Shown here piece after piece: positions 44,860 to 53,458 of a stretch of 64,000 bases of DNA. Made by a program: the position numbers and the translations under genes. Location of the stretch: the NCBI RefSeq assembly GCF_025264665.1, contig NZ_CP073697.1, positions 2,914,001 through 2,978,000 of the forward strand, given 5' to 3'. This DNA is from Edaphobacter flagellatus (GTDB lineage: Bacteria > Acidobacteriota > Terriglobia > Terriglobales > Acidobacteriaceae). The number at the start of each line of letters is the position of its first letter. Position 1 is the first letter of the stretch. Below the pieces are notes generated by a model that made no database searches, had not been told where the DNA came from, and worked only from the letters and a program-made list of their open reading frames with translations.

Positions 44860-47514
44860 TCAGGCGATATCGGCATGCTCATCCTTCTGCACGGCATCGA
44901 GGCAGGGAAGGAAGAGTGAGAAGACGGTGCCGTGATGCACGGTGTGTTGTGAGCTGCGGAGTGTCAGGCGGCCATGGTGGCGTTCGACGATGCCGGAAGA
45001 GATCCAGAGGCCGAGGCCGGTTCCATTGAGCTCCTTTGTTGTGTAGAAGGGCTCGAAGATGCGAGCGCGGACTTCGGGTGACATGCCGTGTCCTGTGTCA
45101 GCGATGGTGATGCGGATGCCGATGCGCTGCCCCTCGCCTTCAATGAGATCGAAGGCATCGTGCGCACGCACGACGAGGCGGCCGCCCTGGCGCATGGCGT
45201 CGATGGCGTTGGCGATGAGGTTATTCAGTACCTGGCGAATGTCATTTTCAAGGCAAAGGATGCGGCGCGTAGTGGAGAAGCCGGTTTCCACGCGGATGCC
45301 GGAGTTGGCCAGGCGGCCCTGGTAGAGATTCAGGACAGCTTCGACAAGATCCTGGGCGGTGACATAGGTTGCGTTGACGGCCTGGCGATGGAAGCGCAGT
45401 GTCTGCGTAGCAATCTGGCAGACGCGTGATAGCTCGCTCTGTGCGATATGAACGTAATCGGCGACATCGTGCGGCAGATTATCGGAGTTGGCAATGAGAT
45501 AGAGCAGATTGGTGATGGCTTCGAGCGGATTGTTGATCTCATGCGAGATGGAGCTTGCGAGGCGACCTACGGCAGCGAGCTTTTCGCTTTGCACGAGAGC
45601 GAGTTCGGCTCGCTTTTCATGCGTGATCTCCTGCACGACGGCGGCGATGGTTTCGACCTGGCCATCTGAGTTGCGGATTGGTGAATAGTTGCAGTTCCAG
45701 TAGCGGTGTTCTCCGGGGCGTGCGGGCAGCTCGCCTTCGAAGATGTGATTGCGAATCGAATTACCGGCGGCGACCTGGCGGAAGACGTCGGTGATGCCGG
45801 GCAGAGGAATAAGGTCTGTGATGCGGCGTCCGAGGATTTTTTCGCGAGGGATGCCGATGGTTTCGACCTGTCGATCGTTGACACGGAGGTAGCGGAACTC
45901 GATGGGGTCGAAGAGTGCGAGGCCGATGGGCGCGGTGCGGTAGATTGTTTCGAGCTCGGCGCGCTGCCGCTCGGTTTCCTCCTGCCGTTGTTGCAGTTTT
46001 TCGGCGAAGGTTTTGCGATCGTCGATGTCGATATTGACGCCAAGCCAGTTGATGATCTTTCCTGACTCGTCGCGCAGCGGCTGTGCGCGAACCCACCACC
46101 AGCGGGCGCGGCCATCGTAGGCGCGAATGAGGCGAGCCTCGAGATCGTAGTCGGTGCCGGTGGCGATAGCGTGCTTCCAGGCTGCGAGCACGCGCTGGCG
46201 ATCGTCGGGATGAAAGGCGCGAAGCCATTTTTCGCCCTGGAAATCGTCTTCGGTGAAGCCGAGATAATCGAGCAAGATCTGGTTGGCATAGGTGAGAGAG
46301 CCATCGGCGGCTCCCATCCATATGGCCTGCGGATTGAGGTCGGCGAGGATGCGGTATCGCTCTTCGTTGCGCTTGCGGTTGGTGATGTCGATGGAGAGCC
46401 CGCGCAGGCGGACAGCGACGCCATCGACCATCAGTGCCTGGCCACGGCACTCGATCCAGAGGATGGTGCCATCGGCAGCGCGGATGGGGAAGTCGGTCAC
46501 GATCATCTCGCCGGTCTCTTTGGTTCTGGTAATCAGGTTCGCGACGATAGGAACGTACTCGGGCAGGACGAACTGGGTGAAGGCCTGCAGATCGGGCAGC
46601 TCAGAGAACGGGCGTCCGAAGACGGGATACGAGCCCTCGCCAAAGATGACCTGTCCCGTGTCCAGCTCGACGTCCCAGGTTGCGACCAGGGCCGCCTGCT
46701 GGATGGAAGAGAGGAGATCCTGCTGTTTGCGGAAGGTGAGGTCGGCCTTGCGACGCGCTGTGATATCGCGAAAGAAGACAACAATGCCTTCTTCGGATGG
46801 GCGAATCTGGAAGGAAAACCACTTGTTGAGCGGCTCCGGGTAATAGTCCTCGAATTCGCCGGGGATGCCTTCGTTCATCGCGCGGTGAAAGTAGTGGTGA
46901 TATTGGCCGTGATCGCGGGCAAAGGGAAATTCTTCCCACACGTCTTTGCCGATCAGGTTGCCTTTTACGGCCAGCAGCTCGCGCGCTCGCCGGTTGAGAA
47001 AGGTAAAGGTGTTTTCGCGGTTGACGCTAACAACGGCATCTGTTGTGGCTTCGAGCACAGCCAGCAACTGGCGCGAAGCCGAATCGCGCAGCAGCTCGGC
47101 GCCTTTGTGATCGGTGATGTCGCGGAAGTACGCAGCGATGCCGCCGCGAATAGGAAAGACACGGATGTCGAGCCAGATGTCACGGAGAGGGCTGTAGTGC
47201 TCGAGATGTTCCGGTCTGCCAGTCTCCATCGCGGAGCGATAGCATCGCTCAAGCTCTGTGCCGACAAGGTGGGGAAACATCTCCCACATCGATTCTGACT
47301 CGATGTGATGCGGCTCGAGGTTGCTGATGCGCCGCGCTTCCGGATTGGCATGGGTGATGCGCCAGTTGCGATCAAGGCAGACGATGCCTTCAGGGATCAG
47401 GGAGACAAGCTCTGCCAGTTCTTCGTTGCGTATATCGTCGCGGCGCCGGCCATTGCCCTGCCGTTCCGGGAAGAACGAGGCTTGCACTGCTTGCGGGTTC
47501 GACTTAGACGACAT
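44860..47514 (-). CDS. Soluble multi-PAS sensor histidine kinase
   Basis: 884 residues with no membrane segment. Five PAS-like sensor units follow one another (about residues 25-145, 145-270, 270-395, 395-520 and 520-645), seen from entry motifs such as PEGIVCLDRNWRITHANPEA, TTDAVVSVNRENTFTFLNRR, PQAIWMGAADGSLTYANQIL and PIGLALFDPIEFRYLRVNDR. A HisKA dimerisation helix carries H658 (SISHEINNPLEA), followed by the ATPase boxes N (LNNLIANAIDAMRQGG), G1 (DTGHGM) and G2 (GTGLGLW). No response regulator is adjacent, so this is an orphan kinase. It ends 21 bases from the convergent piuC. Confidence 0.9.
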   Translation of the reverse strand: MSSKSNPQAVQASFFPERQGNGRRRDDIRNEELAELVSLIPEGIVCLDRNWRITHANPEARRISNLEPHHIESESMWEMFPHLVGTELERCYRSAMETGRPEHLEHYSPLRDIWLDIRVFPIRGGIAAYFRDITDHKGAELLRDSASRQLLAVLEATTDAVVSVNRENTFTFLNRRARELLAVKGNLIGKDVWEEFPFARDHGQYHHYFHRAMNEGIPGEFEDYYPEPLNKWFSFQIRPSEEGIVVFFRDITARRKADLTFRKQQDLLSSIQQAALVATWDVELDTGQVIFGEGSYPVFGRPFSELPDLQAFTQFVLPEYVPIVANLITRTKETGEMIVTDFPIRAADGTILWIECRGQALMVDGVAVRLRGLSIDITNRKRNEERYRILADLNPQAIWMGAADGSLTYANQILLDYLGFTEDDFQGEKWLRAFHPDDRQRVLAAWKHAIATGTDYDLEARLIRAYDGRARWWWVRAQPLRDESGKIINWLGVNIDIDDRKTFAEKLQQRQEETERQRAELETIYRTAPIGLALFDPIEFRYLRVNDRQVETIGIPREKILGRRITDLIPLPGITDVFRQVAAGNSIRNHIFEGELPARPGEHRYWNCNYSPIRNSDGQVETIAAVVQEITHEKRAELALVQSEKLAAVGRLASSISHEINNPLEAITNLLYLIANSDNLPHDVADYVHIAQSELSRVCQIATQTLRFHRQAVNATYVTAQDLVEAVLNLYQGRLANSGIRVETGFSTTRRILCLENDIRQVLNNLIANAIDAMRQGGRLVVRAHDAFDLIEGEGQRIGIRITIADTGHGMSPEVRARIFEPFYTTKELNGTGLGLWISSGIVERHHGRLTLRSSQHTVHHGTVFSLFLPCLDAVQKDEHADIA

Positions 47515-47570
47515 AGGTCAGGGACTCGGATTCCGATTCTCTCCTCGGAGAACGGGGGGCACAGTTTGTT

Positions 47571-48245
47571 TTAAGACGGTGACTCAAGCCGCTCAACACG
47601 GGACTGCAAAGCTGCAAGCGCGGCTGTGAGTGTAGCAACCTCCTGCTCAAGCTGGGTAATGCGCGCGGTGTCGGCGGACTCGCCTGCTGAGGGTATTGCT
47701 GTTCGAGCAGGAACAGGCGACGACAGGTCGGGCGCACCGGAGAGCAGGTGCATGTAGCGCGATTCGCGCGATCCCGGCTGGCGAGGCAGCAGAACGGTCA
47801 GCGGACCGGTAGAGGTGGTATCCGATTCGGAAGCCGGCTCACGGCTGGCGAGGCGCTCAAGCGTCGCTTGTGCGGCGGCGATGTCGTCGAAGGAGTACAT
47901 GCGCTCGGCACGGCCACGCAGCTCGCCTGCGGTCTGGGGGCCACGCAGCATCAGCAGGCAGAGGACGGCAGTTTCGTCGCGGCGCAGGTTCAGCACGGTG
48001 CGGATGCGGTGCTCGTACTTGGGGACACGGGAGTCGTGCAGCGTGGAGACAAGGTTTTCGTCTTCGAGCGTATGCAAGGCCTGGCGAACTTCGTCTTCGC
48101 TTAACTCCATAACGGGTTCGCGGCTTGATTTCTGGTTGCAGGCGTTGACCAGAGCGTTCAGCGAGAGTGGGTAGCTCTCCGGGGTAACGATCTCTTTTTC
48201 AATCAGCGAACCGAGAACACGTGTCTGGACGGGGTCGAGCACCAT
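47571..48245 (-). CDS. yceH: YceH/DUF480-family protein
   Basis: 224 residues from ATG 48245. The conserved N-terminal block (VQTRVLGSLIEKEIVTPESY, then PLSLNALVNACNQKSSREPV) and tandem winged-helix organisation are those of the YceH (UPF0502) family. The C-terminal part carries a variable linker and a short coiled coil (QLEQEVATLTAALAALQSRV). The winged helices suggest DNA binding or regulation, but no function has been established. It lies 56 bases downstream of nothing else on its strand; the histidine kinase gene follows. Confidence 0.87.
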   Translation of the reverse strand: MVLDPVQTRVLGSLIEKEIVTPESYPLSLNALVNACNQKSSREPVMELSEDEVRQALHTLEDENLVSTLHDSRVPKYEHRIRTVLNLRRDETAVLCLLMLRGPQTAGELRGRAERMYSFDDIAAAQATLERLASREPASESDTTSTGPLTVLLPRQPGSRESRYMHLLSGAPDLSSPVPARTAIPSAGESADTARITQLEQEVATLTAALAALQSRVERLESPS

Positions 48246-48460
48246 GGTGAACAGTTTATAAGGGGTGAGCATGGGGCGTCTCGAATTTGAGAGCTAAAGC
48301 ACGAAAAACACGGGTATTACACGAAAGTTACATGCCAGATAGGCATTGGGGCTGCCATGCTGCATGGGCATTCGATAAACTGGTATAGCCCGAATGGCAA
48401 ACACGAAATCTCATTTGTGGTTGTTGATTTGAGTGAATCAGGACTCGTGGGGATTTGGGG

Positions 48461-49132
48461 ATGTTGAAGACATTGAGGCTCGGTCTAACGGCAATTCTGA
48501 CGGTGGCGGTTTCGTGTGGTTTGAGCGGAATAGCCCGGGCTAAGGTTGGCGTACCGGAAATAAAAGGCGATGTCCCGAGCTTGGAATCGAATGCGCCATA
48601 CCGCCTGCGGCTACATCACCTGCACACCGGCGAGAGCATTGACGTGGTCTACCGTGTCGGAGACACGTACCTTCCCGATGGCATCGCAAAGCTGAACTAC
48701 TTTCTGCGCGACCACCGTACGCAGACAGAGAGCCACTACGACCCGAAGGAGTTCGACCTGCTGCACTCGCTGCTGGAGCGGCTTGGGCGACCTAACGGCG
48801 AGATCGATATCGTCTGTGGCTATCGCACTCCCTGGAGCAATAACCTGCTGCGTTCGCGGTCCACAAACTCAGGTGTAGCGGAACATAGCCAGCATATGCA
48901 GGCCAAGGCGATTGATATTCGCGTGCCGGGTGTTTCGACGATCGCGTTACGGGATGCGGCGCTCAGCCTGCACGAGGGCGGCGTGGGGTACTATCCCGTA
49001 AACCAGTTTGTGCACGTCGATGTAGGTCCGGTCAGAGAGTGGAGTTATGGCCGAGCCCCATCGCGTAAACGCGTGCATGGACGTGTGATCGCGCGGCGAG
49101 CGCATCGCACGAATATAACTGCCGGCGAGTAA
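48461..49132 (+). CDS. DUF882/MepK-like exported peptidase
   Basis: 223 residues; ATG 48461 follows a G-rich stretch and starts a signal peptide (TLRLGLTAILTVAVSCGLSG). The DUF882 core follows: YFLRDHRTQTESHYDP, CGYRTPWSNNLL, SQHMQAKAID (H145, D152) and FVHVDVG (H185, D187), the zinc ligands of the M15-like family including E. coli MepK, which cleaves 3-3 peptidoglycan crosslinks. The usual Gly in HxxGxAxD is Ala148 here. The basic C-terminus is Arg/His-rich. Confidence 0.82.
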   Translation: MLKTLRLGLTAILTVAVSCGLSGIARAKVGVPEIKGDVPSLESNAPYRLRLHHLHTGESIDVVYRVGDTYLPDGIAKLNYFLRDHRTQTESHYDPKEFDLLHSLLERLGRPNGEIDIVCGYRTPWSNNLLRSRSTNSGVAEHSQHMQAKAIDIRVPGVSTIALRDAALSLHEGGVGYYPVNQFVHVDVGPVREWSYGRAPSRKRVHGRVIARRAHRTNITAGE

Positions 49133-49149
49133 GTGCCATGATGCTGAGC

Positions 49150-49180
49150 AAGGCCCCGATTTCGGGGCCTTTGTGCTTTG
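49150..49180 (+). terminator. Intrinsic terminator of the DUF882 gene
   Basis: Stem AAGGCCCCGA (49150-49159) / TCGGGGCCTT (49162-49171), nine pairs with a four-base loop, followed by TGTGCTTTG. It lies 17 bases past the stop. The T-tract is imperfect. Confidence 0.6.
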
Positions 49181-49192
49181 CGTTCCAATGAC

Positions 49193-49258
49193 CTTAAGGC
49201 CCGCTTAAGGACGTTTCATACACAGTTCACCTAAGCCTAAGGATCTGAGATTTAGGCT
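49193..49258 (+). promoter_or_regulatory. Cluster of CTTAAGG-type repeats, Pho-box-like spacing
   Basis: Two identical CTTAAGG heptamers (49193-49199 and 49204-49210) are separated by 4 bases, the 7-4-7 direct-repeat geometry of E. coli Pho boxes although the sequence differs. Further copies CCTAAG (49230-49235) and CCTAAGG (49236-49242), and an inverted pair AGCCTAA (49234-49240)/TTAGGCT (49252-49258), lie closer to the next gene. A response-regulator binding site for the following gene is inferred. Confidence 0.4.
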
Positions 49259-49386
49259 CACTCAGTGAGTGCTTCCAGGTATTTCATCTGCGTGAAGTCC
49301 TGCACTCTTCGCGGCGGCATGCGTCCTGTATGTCTTAGCGGCGACGGCCATCAGTACACAATTTAGCGAATTCTTTGGAGGTTTCG

Positions 49387-51105
49387 ATGAAGCGTACTCT
49401 CTCAGTCGCAAAAGGCCTTGCTCTTCTCTCGCTGGGCGCATTGACATTCTCGGCAAAGGCTCAAGGCCGTGATCGCGATACAGATCGTGACAAATTCTTC
49501 TTTCCTGGCAATCTCGTTATCAGTCGCAGCGTATATGACAACAATCCAAATAACGTAAAGGTTGGCACGGTGCTTCCGCCAAATTGTGCGAGCACAAAAG
49601 GAGGATGCTCGGCCTTGACGGGGGCTCCTTATGACGGGACCTATCCGTTTGTGTTCAATAACGACACGTACGATGGCAGCTTCGGAATTACCTCGAAGAT
49701 CTTTCTGGATCAGGTGACGCCATTTGGATGGCCGATCAACAGCATCGAGATCCCCAACAGCTCGCAGCGTCATGTTAAGAGCTGGGACAATCAGCTGGTG
49801 ACGAGCTTCAGTTCGAAGTCTGAGTTGGGATTGAACCTCTCGACGGATGGCCGGGTGCTTACGTTCATGGGCTATGTGGCTCCGATCAATGCGCTGGATG
49901 TGTCGAACTCGAATACCCCGGGGGCAGGCGATCCGACGAATCCGGTTGGATTTTCGATCTATCGTGCAGTGGCAACGATTGATCGTTGGGGAAGGCTGAC
50001 CTATACGGAGACGAACGCTTATAGCGGAAACAATGGCCGCGCCGCCATTCTGAACAACAAGGACGGAGCCTACGTCTTCTATACGTCCGGCAATGCTGGC
50101 AATGGGTCCAACCCACAGCCTGCGAACATCATTCTTGGTGCGGGAGCGCAGCTGATCAATCCATCGTTGGCAAGCGAAAATGAACAGGCTCCGCAGACGC
50201 CGACTCCAGTGGGCAGCTTCTCTGTGACAGAGCTTGGGGACAAGGCCGACAAGATTGGTAAGGACGATAACTTCCGCGGTCTGACTGTCTTCAACAATGT
50301 TGTCTACTTCACGAAGGGAAGCGGCGGCAACGGTGTCAACACGGTGTACTTTATCGACACGACCGGTACAGCCTGCCCGAAGGGTGTGGGTCTTCCTTCT
50401 GCGAGTGCACAGCTTCCGATTTCGCCTGTAAGCTACGACCCAAGCACGTTGCAGACGAGTGGTCTTTCCAGCAATATGTGCATCCTTGCCGGCTTCCCGA
50501 CTGCGCTGGCAAAGACGGCCAACCCGGTTGCTTATCCCTTCGGCATCTGGTTCGCGAATGCCGATACGTTGTACGTTGCCGATGAAGGCGATGGTTATGC
50601 TGGTGGTACGGATCTGTACACGCATGCCGCTGGACAGAAGACGGCTGGGTTGCAGAAGTGGGTTTTCAACTCCTCAACCGGCAGCTGGAGCCTGGCGTAT
50701 ACGTTGCAGACTGGTCTTGAGCTTGGAACGCCTTACACGATTGCCAGGTATCCAACGGGCAACAACGCTGCTACCAACCTTCCGTGGGCACCTGCTACAG
50801 ATGGACTCCGTAATCTGACCGGTCACGTGGACCGCGATGGCTATGTGACGCTGTGGGCGGTTACATCGACTGTCAGCGGCAACGGTGACCAGGGAGCGGA
50901 CCCGAACCGCGTTGTTGTAGTTCGTGACAAGTTGTCGAACACCGATGCAACCGTAGCTGCAAATGAGAAGTTCCATACACTGCGGCAGGCGGGCTTTGCC
51001 GAGGTGTTGCGTGGCGTCTCGCTGACTCCGGGAAGCGATGTTGCGCATGACCGTCATGACTATGATCATGGATACGACCATGATCATGATTACGACCATA
51101 ACTAA
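49387..51105 (+). CDS. Exported beta-propeller-like protein with His/Asp-rich tail
   Basis: 572 residues from ATG 49387, which follows GGAGG by 5 bases. Signal peptide (TLSVAKGLALLSLGALTFSA), then a repetitive beta-rich body of about 500 residues with motifs typical of propeller blades (NNVVYFTKGSGGNGVNTVYF, GIWFANADTLYVADEG). No family can be named; a phytase-like or NHL-type propeller is possible. The last 22 residues (51037-51102) contain six His and eight Asp, arranged like a metal-binding tail. The repeat cluster upstream suggests two-component regulation. Confidence 0.75.
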   Translation: MKRTLSVAKGLALLSLGALTFSAKAQGRDRDTDRDKFFFPGNLVISRSVYDNNPNNVKVGTVLPPNCASTKGGCSALTGAPYDGTYPFVFNNDTYDGSFGITSKIFLDQVTPFGWPINSIEIPNSSQRHVKSWDNQLVTSFSSKSELGLNLSTDGRVLTFMGYVAPINALDVSNSNTPGAGDPTNPVGFSIYRAVATIDRWGRLTYTETNAYSGNNGRAAILNNKDGAYVFYTSGNAGNGSNPQPANIILGAGAQLINPSLASENEQAPQTPTPVGSFSVTELGDKADKIGKDDNFRGLTVFNNVVYFTKGSGGNGVNTVYFIDTTGTACPKGVGLPSASAQLPISPVSYDPSTLQTSGLSSNMCILAGFPTALAKTANPVAYPFGIWFANADTLYVADEGDGYAGGTDLYTHAAGQKTAGLQKWVFNSSTGSWSLAYTLQTGLELGTPYTIARYPTGNNAATNLPWAPATDGLRNLTGHVDRDGYVTLWAVTSTVSGNGDQGADPNRVVVVRDKLSNTDATVAANEKFHTLRQAGFAEVLRGVSLTPGSDVAHDRHDYDHGYDHDHDYDHN

Positions 51106-51120
51106 TCGGAAGGTGTTGCG

Positions 51121-51149
51121 TGGAGCGAAGAGCCAGTCTCTTCGCTCCA
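51121..51149 (+). terminator. Hairpin after the His/Asp-tail gene
   Basis: Perfect 12-bp stem TGGAGCGAAGAG (51121-51132) / CTCTTCGCTCCA (51138-51149), loop CCAGT, followed by TCGTGTTT. It is 15 bases past the stop and 28 bases before the next gene; the weak T-tract leaves read-through possible. Confidence 0.6.
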
Positions 51150-51177
51150 TCGTGTTTAACGCCTGCGGAGTGGTTGC

Positions 51178-51723
51178 ATGAACTCCGCCGTGCAAGCTAT
51201 ATCAAAAGGCCGCTGGGGATTGGATCGGGCAAGACGGACGGCTGCGGAGATTGCAGGCGACCGCGCAGCAGCAAAAAGTCTGGTCGCGGCAATGTTTGGC
51301 GATGAGCCGGAGCTGCGCAAGCGGGCCGCGGACGTTGCTCGCAGGATGACGGACACCGACATCGCTCCCTTAGTGAAATACGCGGATGTGCTGGCTGGGC
51401 TACTGGCAGAGTTGCCGCCTGAAGAGTCGCGTACACGCTGGCATTTGGGGCTGGTTGTGCCACGTGTGGCGCGCACGCGTGAGCAACGCCTGCGCGCGGC
51501 GAGGCTGATGCAGCTTCTGATCGAGGATGACAGTAACGTGGCACGCTGCTCGGCAGTGGAGGGGATTGGCTTGCTGGCTTGCGAGGAGCCGTCGCTCCGG
51601 GAGCTGGCCGAGGAGATCATCGAGCGTGCTCTGCGTGATGGGACGCCTGCGATGCAGGCCAGAGCGCATCACGCGAAGCGGCGGTTGGATCGTGTTCGAA
51701 AGCTGGCCGGAGATTTGGGATGA
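51178..51723 (+). CDS. HEAT-repeat-like hypothetical protein
   Basis: 181 residues; ATG 51178 follows GGAG by 7 bases. All-helical with repeating pairs such as EPELRKRAADVARRMT, SNVARCSAVEGIGLLAC and SLRELAEEIIERAL, suggesting a short HEAT/armadillo-type solenoid. No catalytic residue or signal peptide. Probably a cytosolic adaptor. It precedes the DoxX-like gene by 42 bases on the same strand. Confidence 0.62.
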   Translation: MNSAVQAISKGRWGLDRARRTAAEIAGDRAAAKSLVAAMFGDEPELRKRAADVARRMTDTDIAPLVKYADVLAGLLAELPPEESRTRWHLGLVVPRVARTREQRLRAARLMQLLIEDDSNVARCSAVEGIGLLACEEPSLRELAEEIIERALRDGTPAMQARAHHAKRRLDRVRKLAGDLG

Positions 51724-51765
51724 ATGGCGGCTGAAGGCGAGGCGACTTAGGCTAGACTCGCTGCC

Positions 51766-52536
51766 ATGCCAAAGTGGCTTCTTCCTGCGGGGCGTTCCTT
51801 CTACGCGTTCGGGCTGGCTTCGATTGGCCTGATGCACTTCTACTTCAAGATCTTTCCCTGGGTGGTCATCCCGGAATTCCCGGCGTGGATACCCCTTCGT
51901 TTGTTGTGGGTATATGCGATGGGCGCTGGGCTGGTGCTGGCGGGCGCGTGCATTCTCTTCGACATCAAGGGAAGAAAGGTTGCAGCGTGGACGGGTGTCG
52001 CGCTGCTGCTTCTAGTGGCGGTTGCACACATCCCCAGTCGCCTGAACAGTCCGTATACCTGGATTTTGGGAGCGTGGACGAATGCTCTGAAAGAGATGGC
52101 GTTGGCTGGAGGAGCATGGATCGCGGCGCTTTCGTTTGACGATGATGACAAGTTGCCGGAATGGCTGGAGCGAGTCCTGCCTGCCGGCAGGTATCTGTTT
52201 GCCATGATGCTGGTGATCTTCGGAGCAGACCACTTCCTCTATCTGAAGTTCGTGGCCTCGCTCGTTCCGGCATGGGTTGGAGCACAGATGTTCTGGACGT
52301 ACTTTGCCGGGGTAGCGCTGATTGCCGGGGGCGTGGGAATCATGGTGCGACGTGTAGCGTCCGTGGCTGCTTTGCTAACAGGTGGAATGATCTTTCTGTG
52401 GCTGCTGATGCTGCATATCCCGCGGGCGATCGTCGATCCTTATACGAATGTGGGGAATGAGGTGGCAAGTGTCTTCGAGGCACTGGCATTCAGCGGGATT
52501 GCATGGATGCTGGCCGTGTTCTCGCAATCCCGGTAG
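51766..52536 (+). CDS. DoxX-like membrane protein with internal duplication
   Basis: 256 residues, about eight hydrophobic helices. The two halves look duplicated: LLPAGRSFYAFGLASIGLMHF in the first matches VLPAGRYLFAMMLVIFGADHF in the second, and IPEFPAWIPLRLLWVYAMGA matches ASLVPAWVGAQMFWTYFAGV. Each half resembles a four-helix DoxX/DoxD-like unit. No cofactor ligand is obvious. Function unknown. Confidence 0.7.
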   Translation: MPKWLLPAGRSFYAFGLASIGLMHFYFKIFPWVVIPEFPAWIPLRLLWVYAMGAGLVLAGACILFDIKGRKVAAWTGVALLLLVAVAHIPSRLNSPYTWILGAWTNALKEMALAGGAWIAALSFDDDDKLPEWLERVLPAGRYLFAMMLVIFGADHFLYLKFVASLVPAWVGAQMFWTYFAGVALIAGGVGIMVRRVASVAALLTGGMIFLWLLMLHIPRAIVDPYTNVGNEVASVFEALAFSGIAWMLAVFSQSR

Positions 52537-52617
52537 CTCCAGAAAACCACCGCAAACCCTGCCGAACTTCGTACGACTAAAATAAGTCACGTCAAACCCG
52601 AAAGCTGGAGGAAGCAA

Positions 52618-53400
52618 GTGACTGTCGTCGATGAAATTGTGGAACTGACTACCTCATACGGCCCTATGCGCACGCACATCGTGCGTCCCGCCGCTCCCGG
52701 CCGATATCCCGGCATCATCTTCTACTCGGAGATCTTTCAGATCACCGGCCCCATTCATCGCACCGCTGCGCAGCTTGCCGGTTTTGGATATATCGTCGCC
52801 GCTCCCGAGATCTATCACGAGTTTGAAGCGCCAGGGACTGTTCTTGCATATGACCAGGCCGGGGCCGACCGCGGCAATGAGCTGAAGACGACCAAGGAAC
52901 TGGCCAGTTATGATGCGGACGCTCGTGCTGTCCTCGACTATCTCAAGTCGCGGTCCGACTGCACGGGACGGCTCGGAGCGATGGGTATCTGCATCGGCGG
53001 TCACCTTGCCTTTCGCGCTGCTTTTCAACCCGATGTGCGTTCGACCGTGTGCTTCTACGCCACTGACATCCATAAGGGCAGTCTCGGCAAGGGCATGCAG
53101 GACGACTCGCTCGAACGCGCCAAAGAAATTCAGGGCGAGCTGCTCATGGTCTGGGGGCGGCAGGATCCGCATATTCCCCTCGAAGGCCGCATGAAGATCC
53201 TCAATCGTCTCAACGAGCTTGGCACGCGCCTCAACTGGCACGAGGTCAACGGAGCCCACGCCTTTCTTCGCGATGAAGGCCCACGTTACGATCCTGAGCT
53301 TGCGCGTAGCTGCTTCGGCCTCGCGCTCGACCTCTTTCACCGTAAACTCCATTTTGGCGACGAGACCGCATCAGCGGCGTCCAGCGAAAGCCGCCACTAG
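52618..53400 (+). CDS. Dienelactone hydrolase-family protein
   Basis: 260 residues starting at GTG 52618, preceded by GGAGGAAG with 6-base spacing. Alpha/beta-hydrolase with a cysteine nucleophile in MGICIGGHL (C125), acid D183 (WGRQDPHIP) and base H214 (NGAHAFLRDE), the Cys-Asp-His triad of carboxymethylenebutenolidase. The usual chlorocatechol genes are absent, so it may act on another lactone or ester. It is closed by a strong hairpin shared with the convergent radical SAM gene. Confidence 0.87.
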   Translation: MTVVDEIVELTTSYGPMRTHIVRPAAPGRYPGIIFYSEIFQITGPIHRTAAQLAGFGYIVAAPEIYHEFEAPGTVLAYDQAGADRGNELKTTKELASYDADARAVLDYLKSRSDCTGRLGAMGICIGGHLAFRAAFQPDVRSTVCFYATDIHKGSLGKGMQDDSLERAKEIQGELLMVWGRQDPHIPLEGRMKILNRLNELGTRLNWHEVNGAHAFLRDEGPRYDPELARSCFGLALDLFHRKLHFGDETASAASSESRH

Positions 53401-53408
53401 AAAAGAAG

Positions 53409-53439
53409 AAGGCCGCCATTGCTGGCGGCCTTTATTGTT
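53409..53439. terminator. Bidirectional terminator between convergent genes
   Basis: Ten-base stem AAGGCCGCCA (53409-53418) / TGGCGGCCTT (53423-53432), loop TTGC. The plus strand continues TATTGTT and the minus strand CTTCTTTTC, so both directions have a T-rich tail. It serves the dienelactone hydrolase and radical SAM genes. Confidence 0.85.
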
Positions 53440-53458
53440 GATGCAGTGAATCGGGTGA

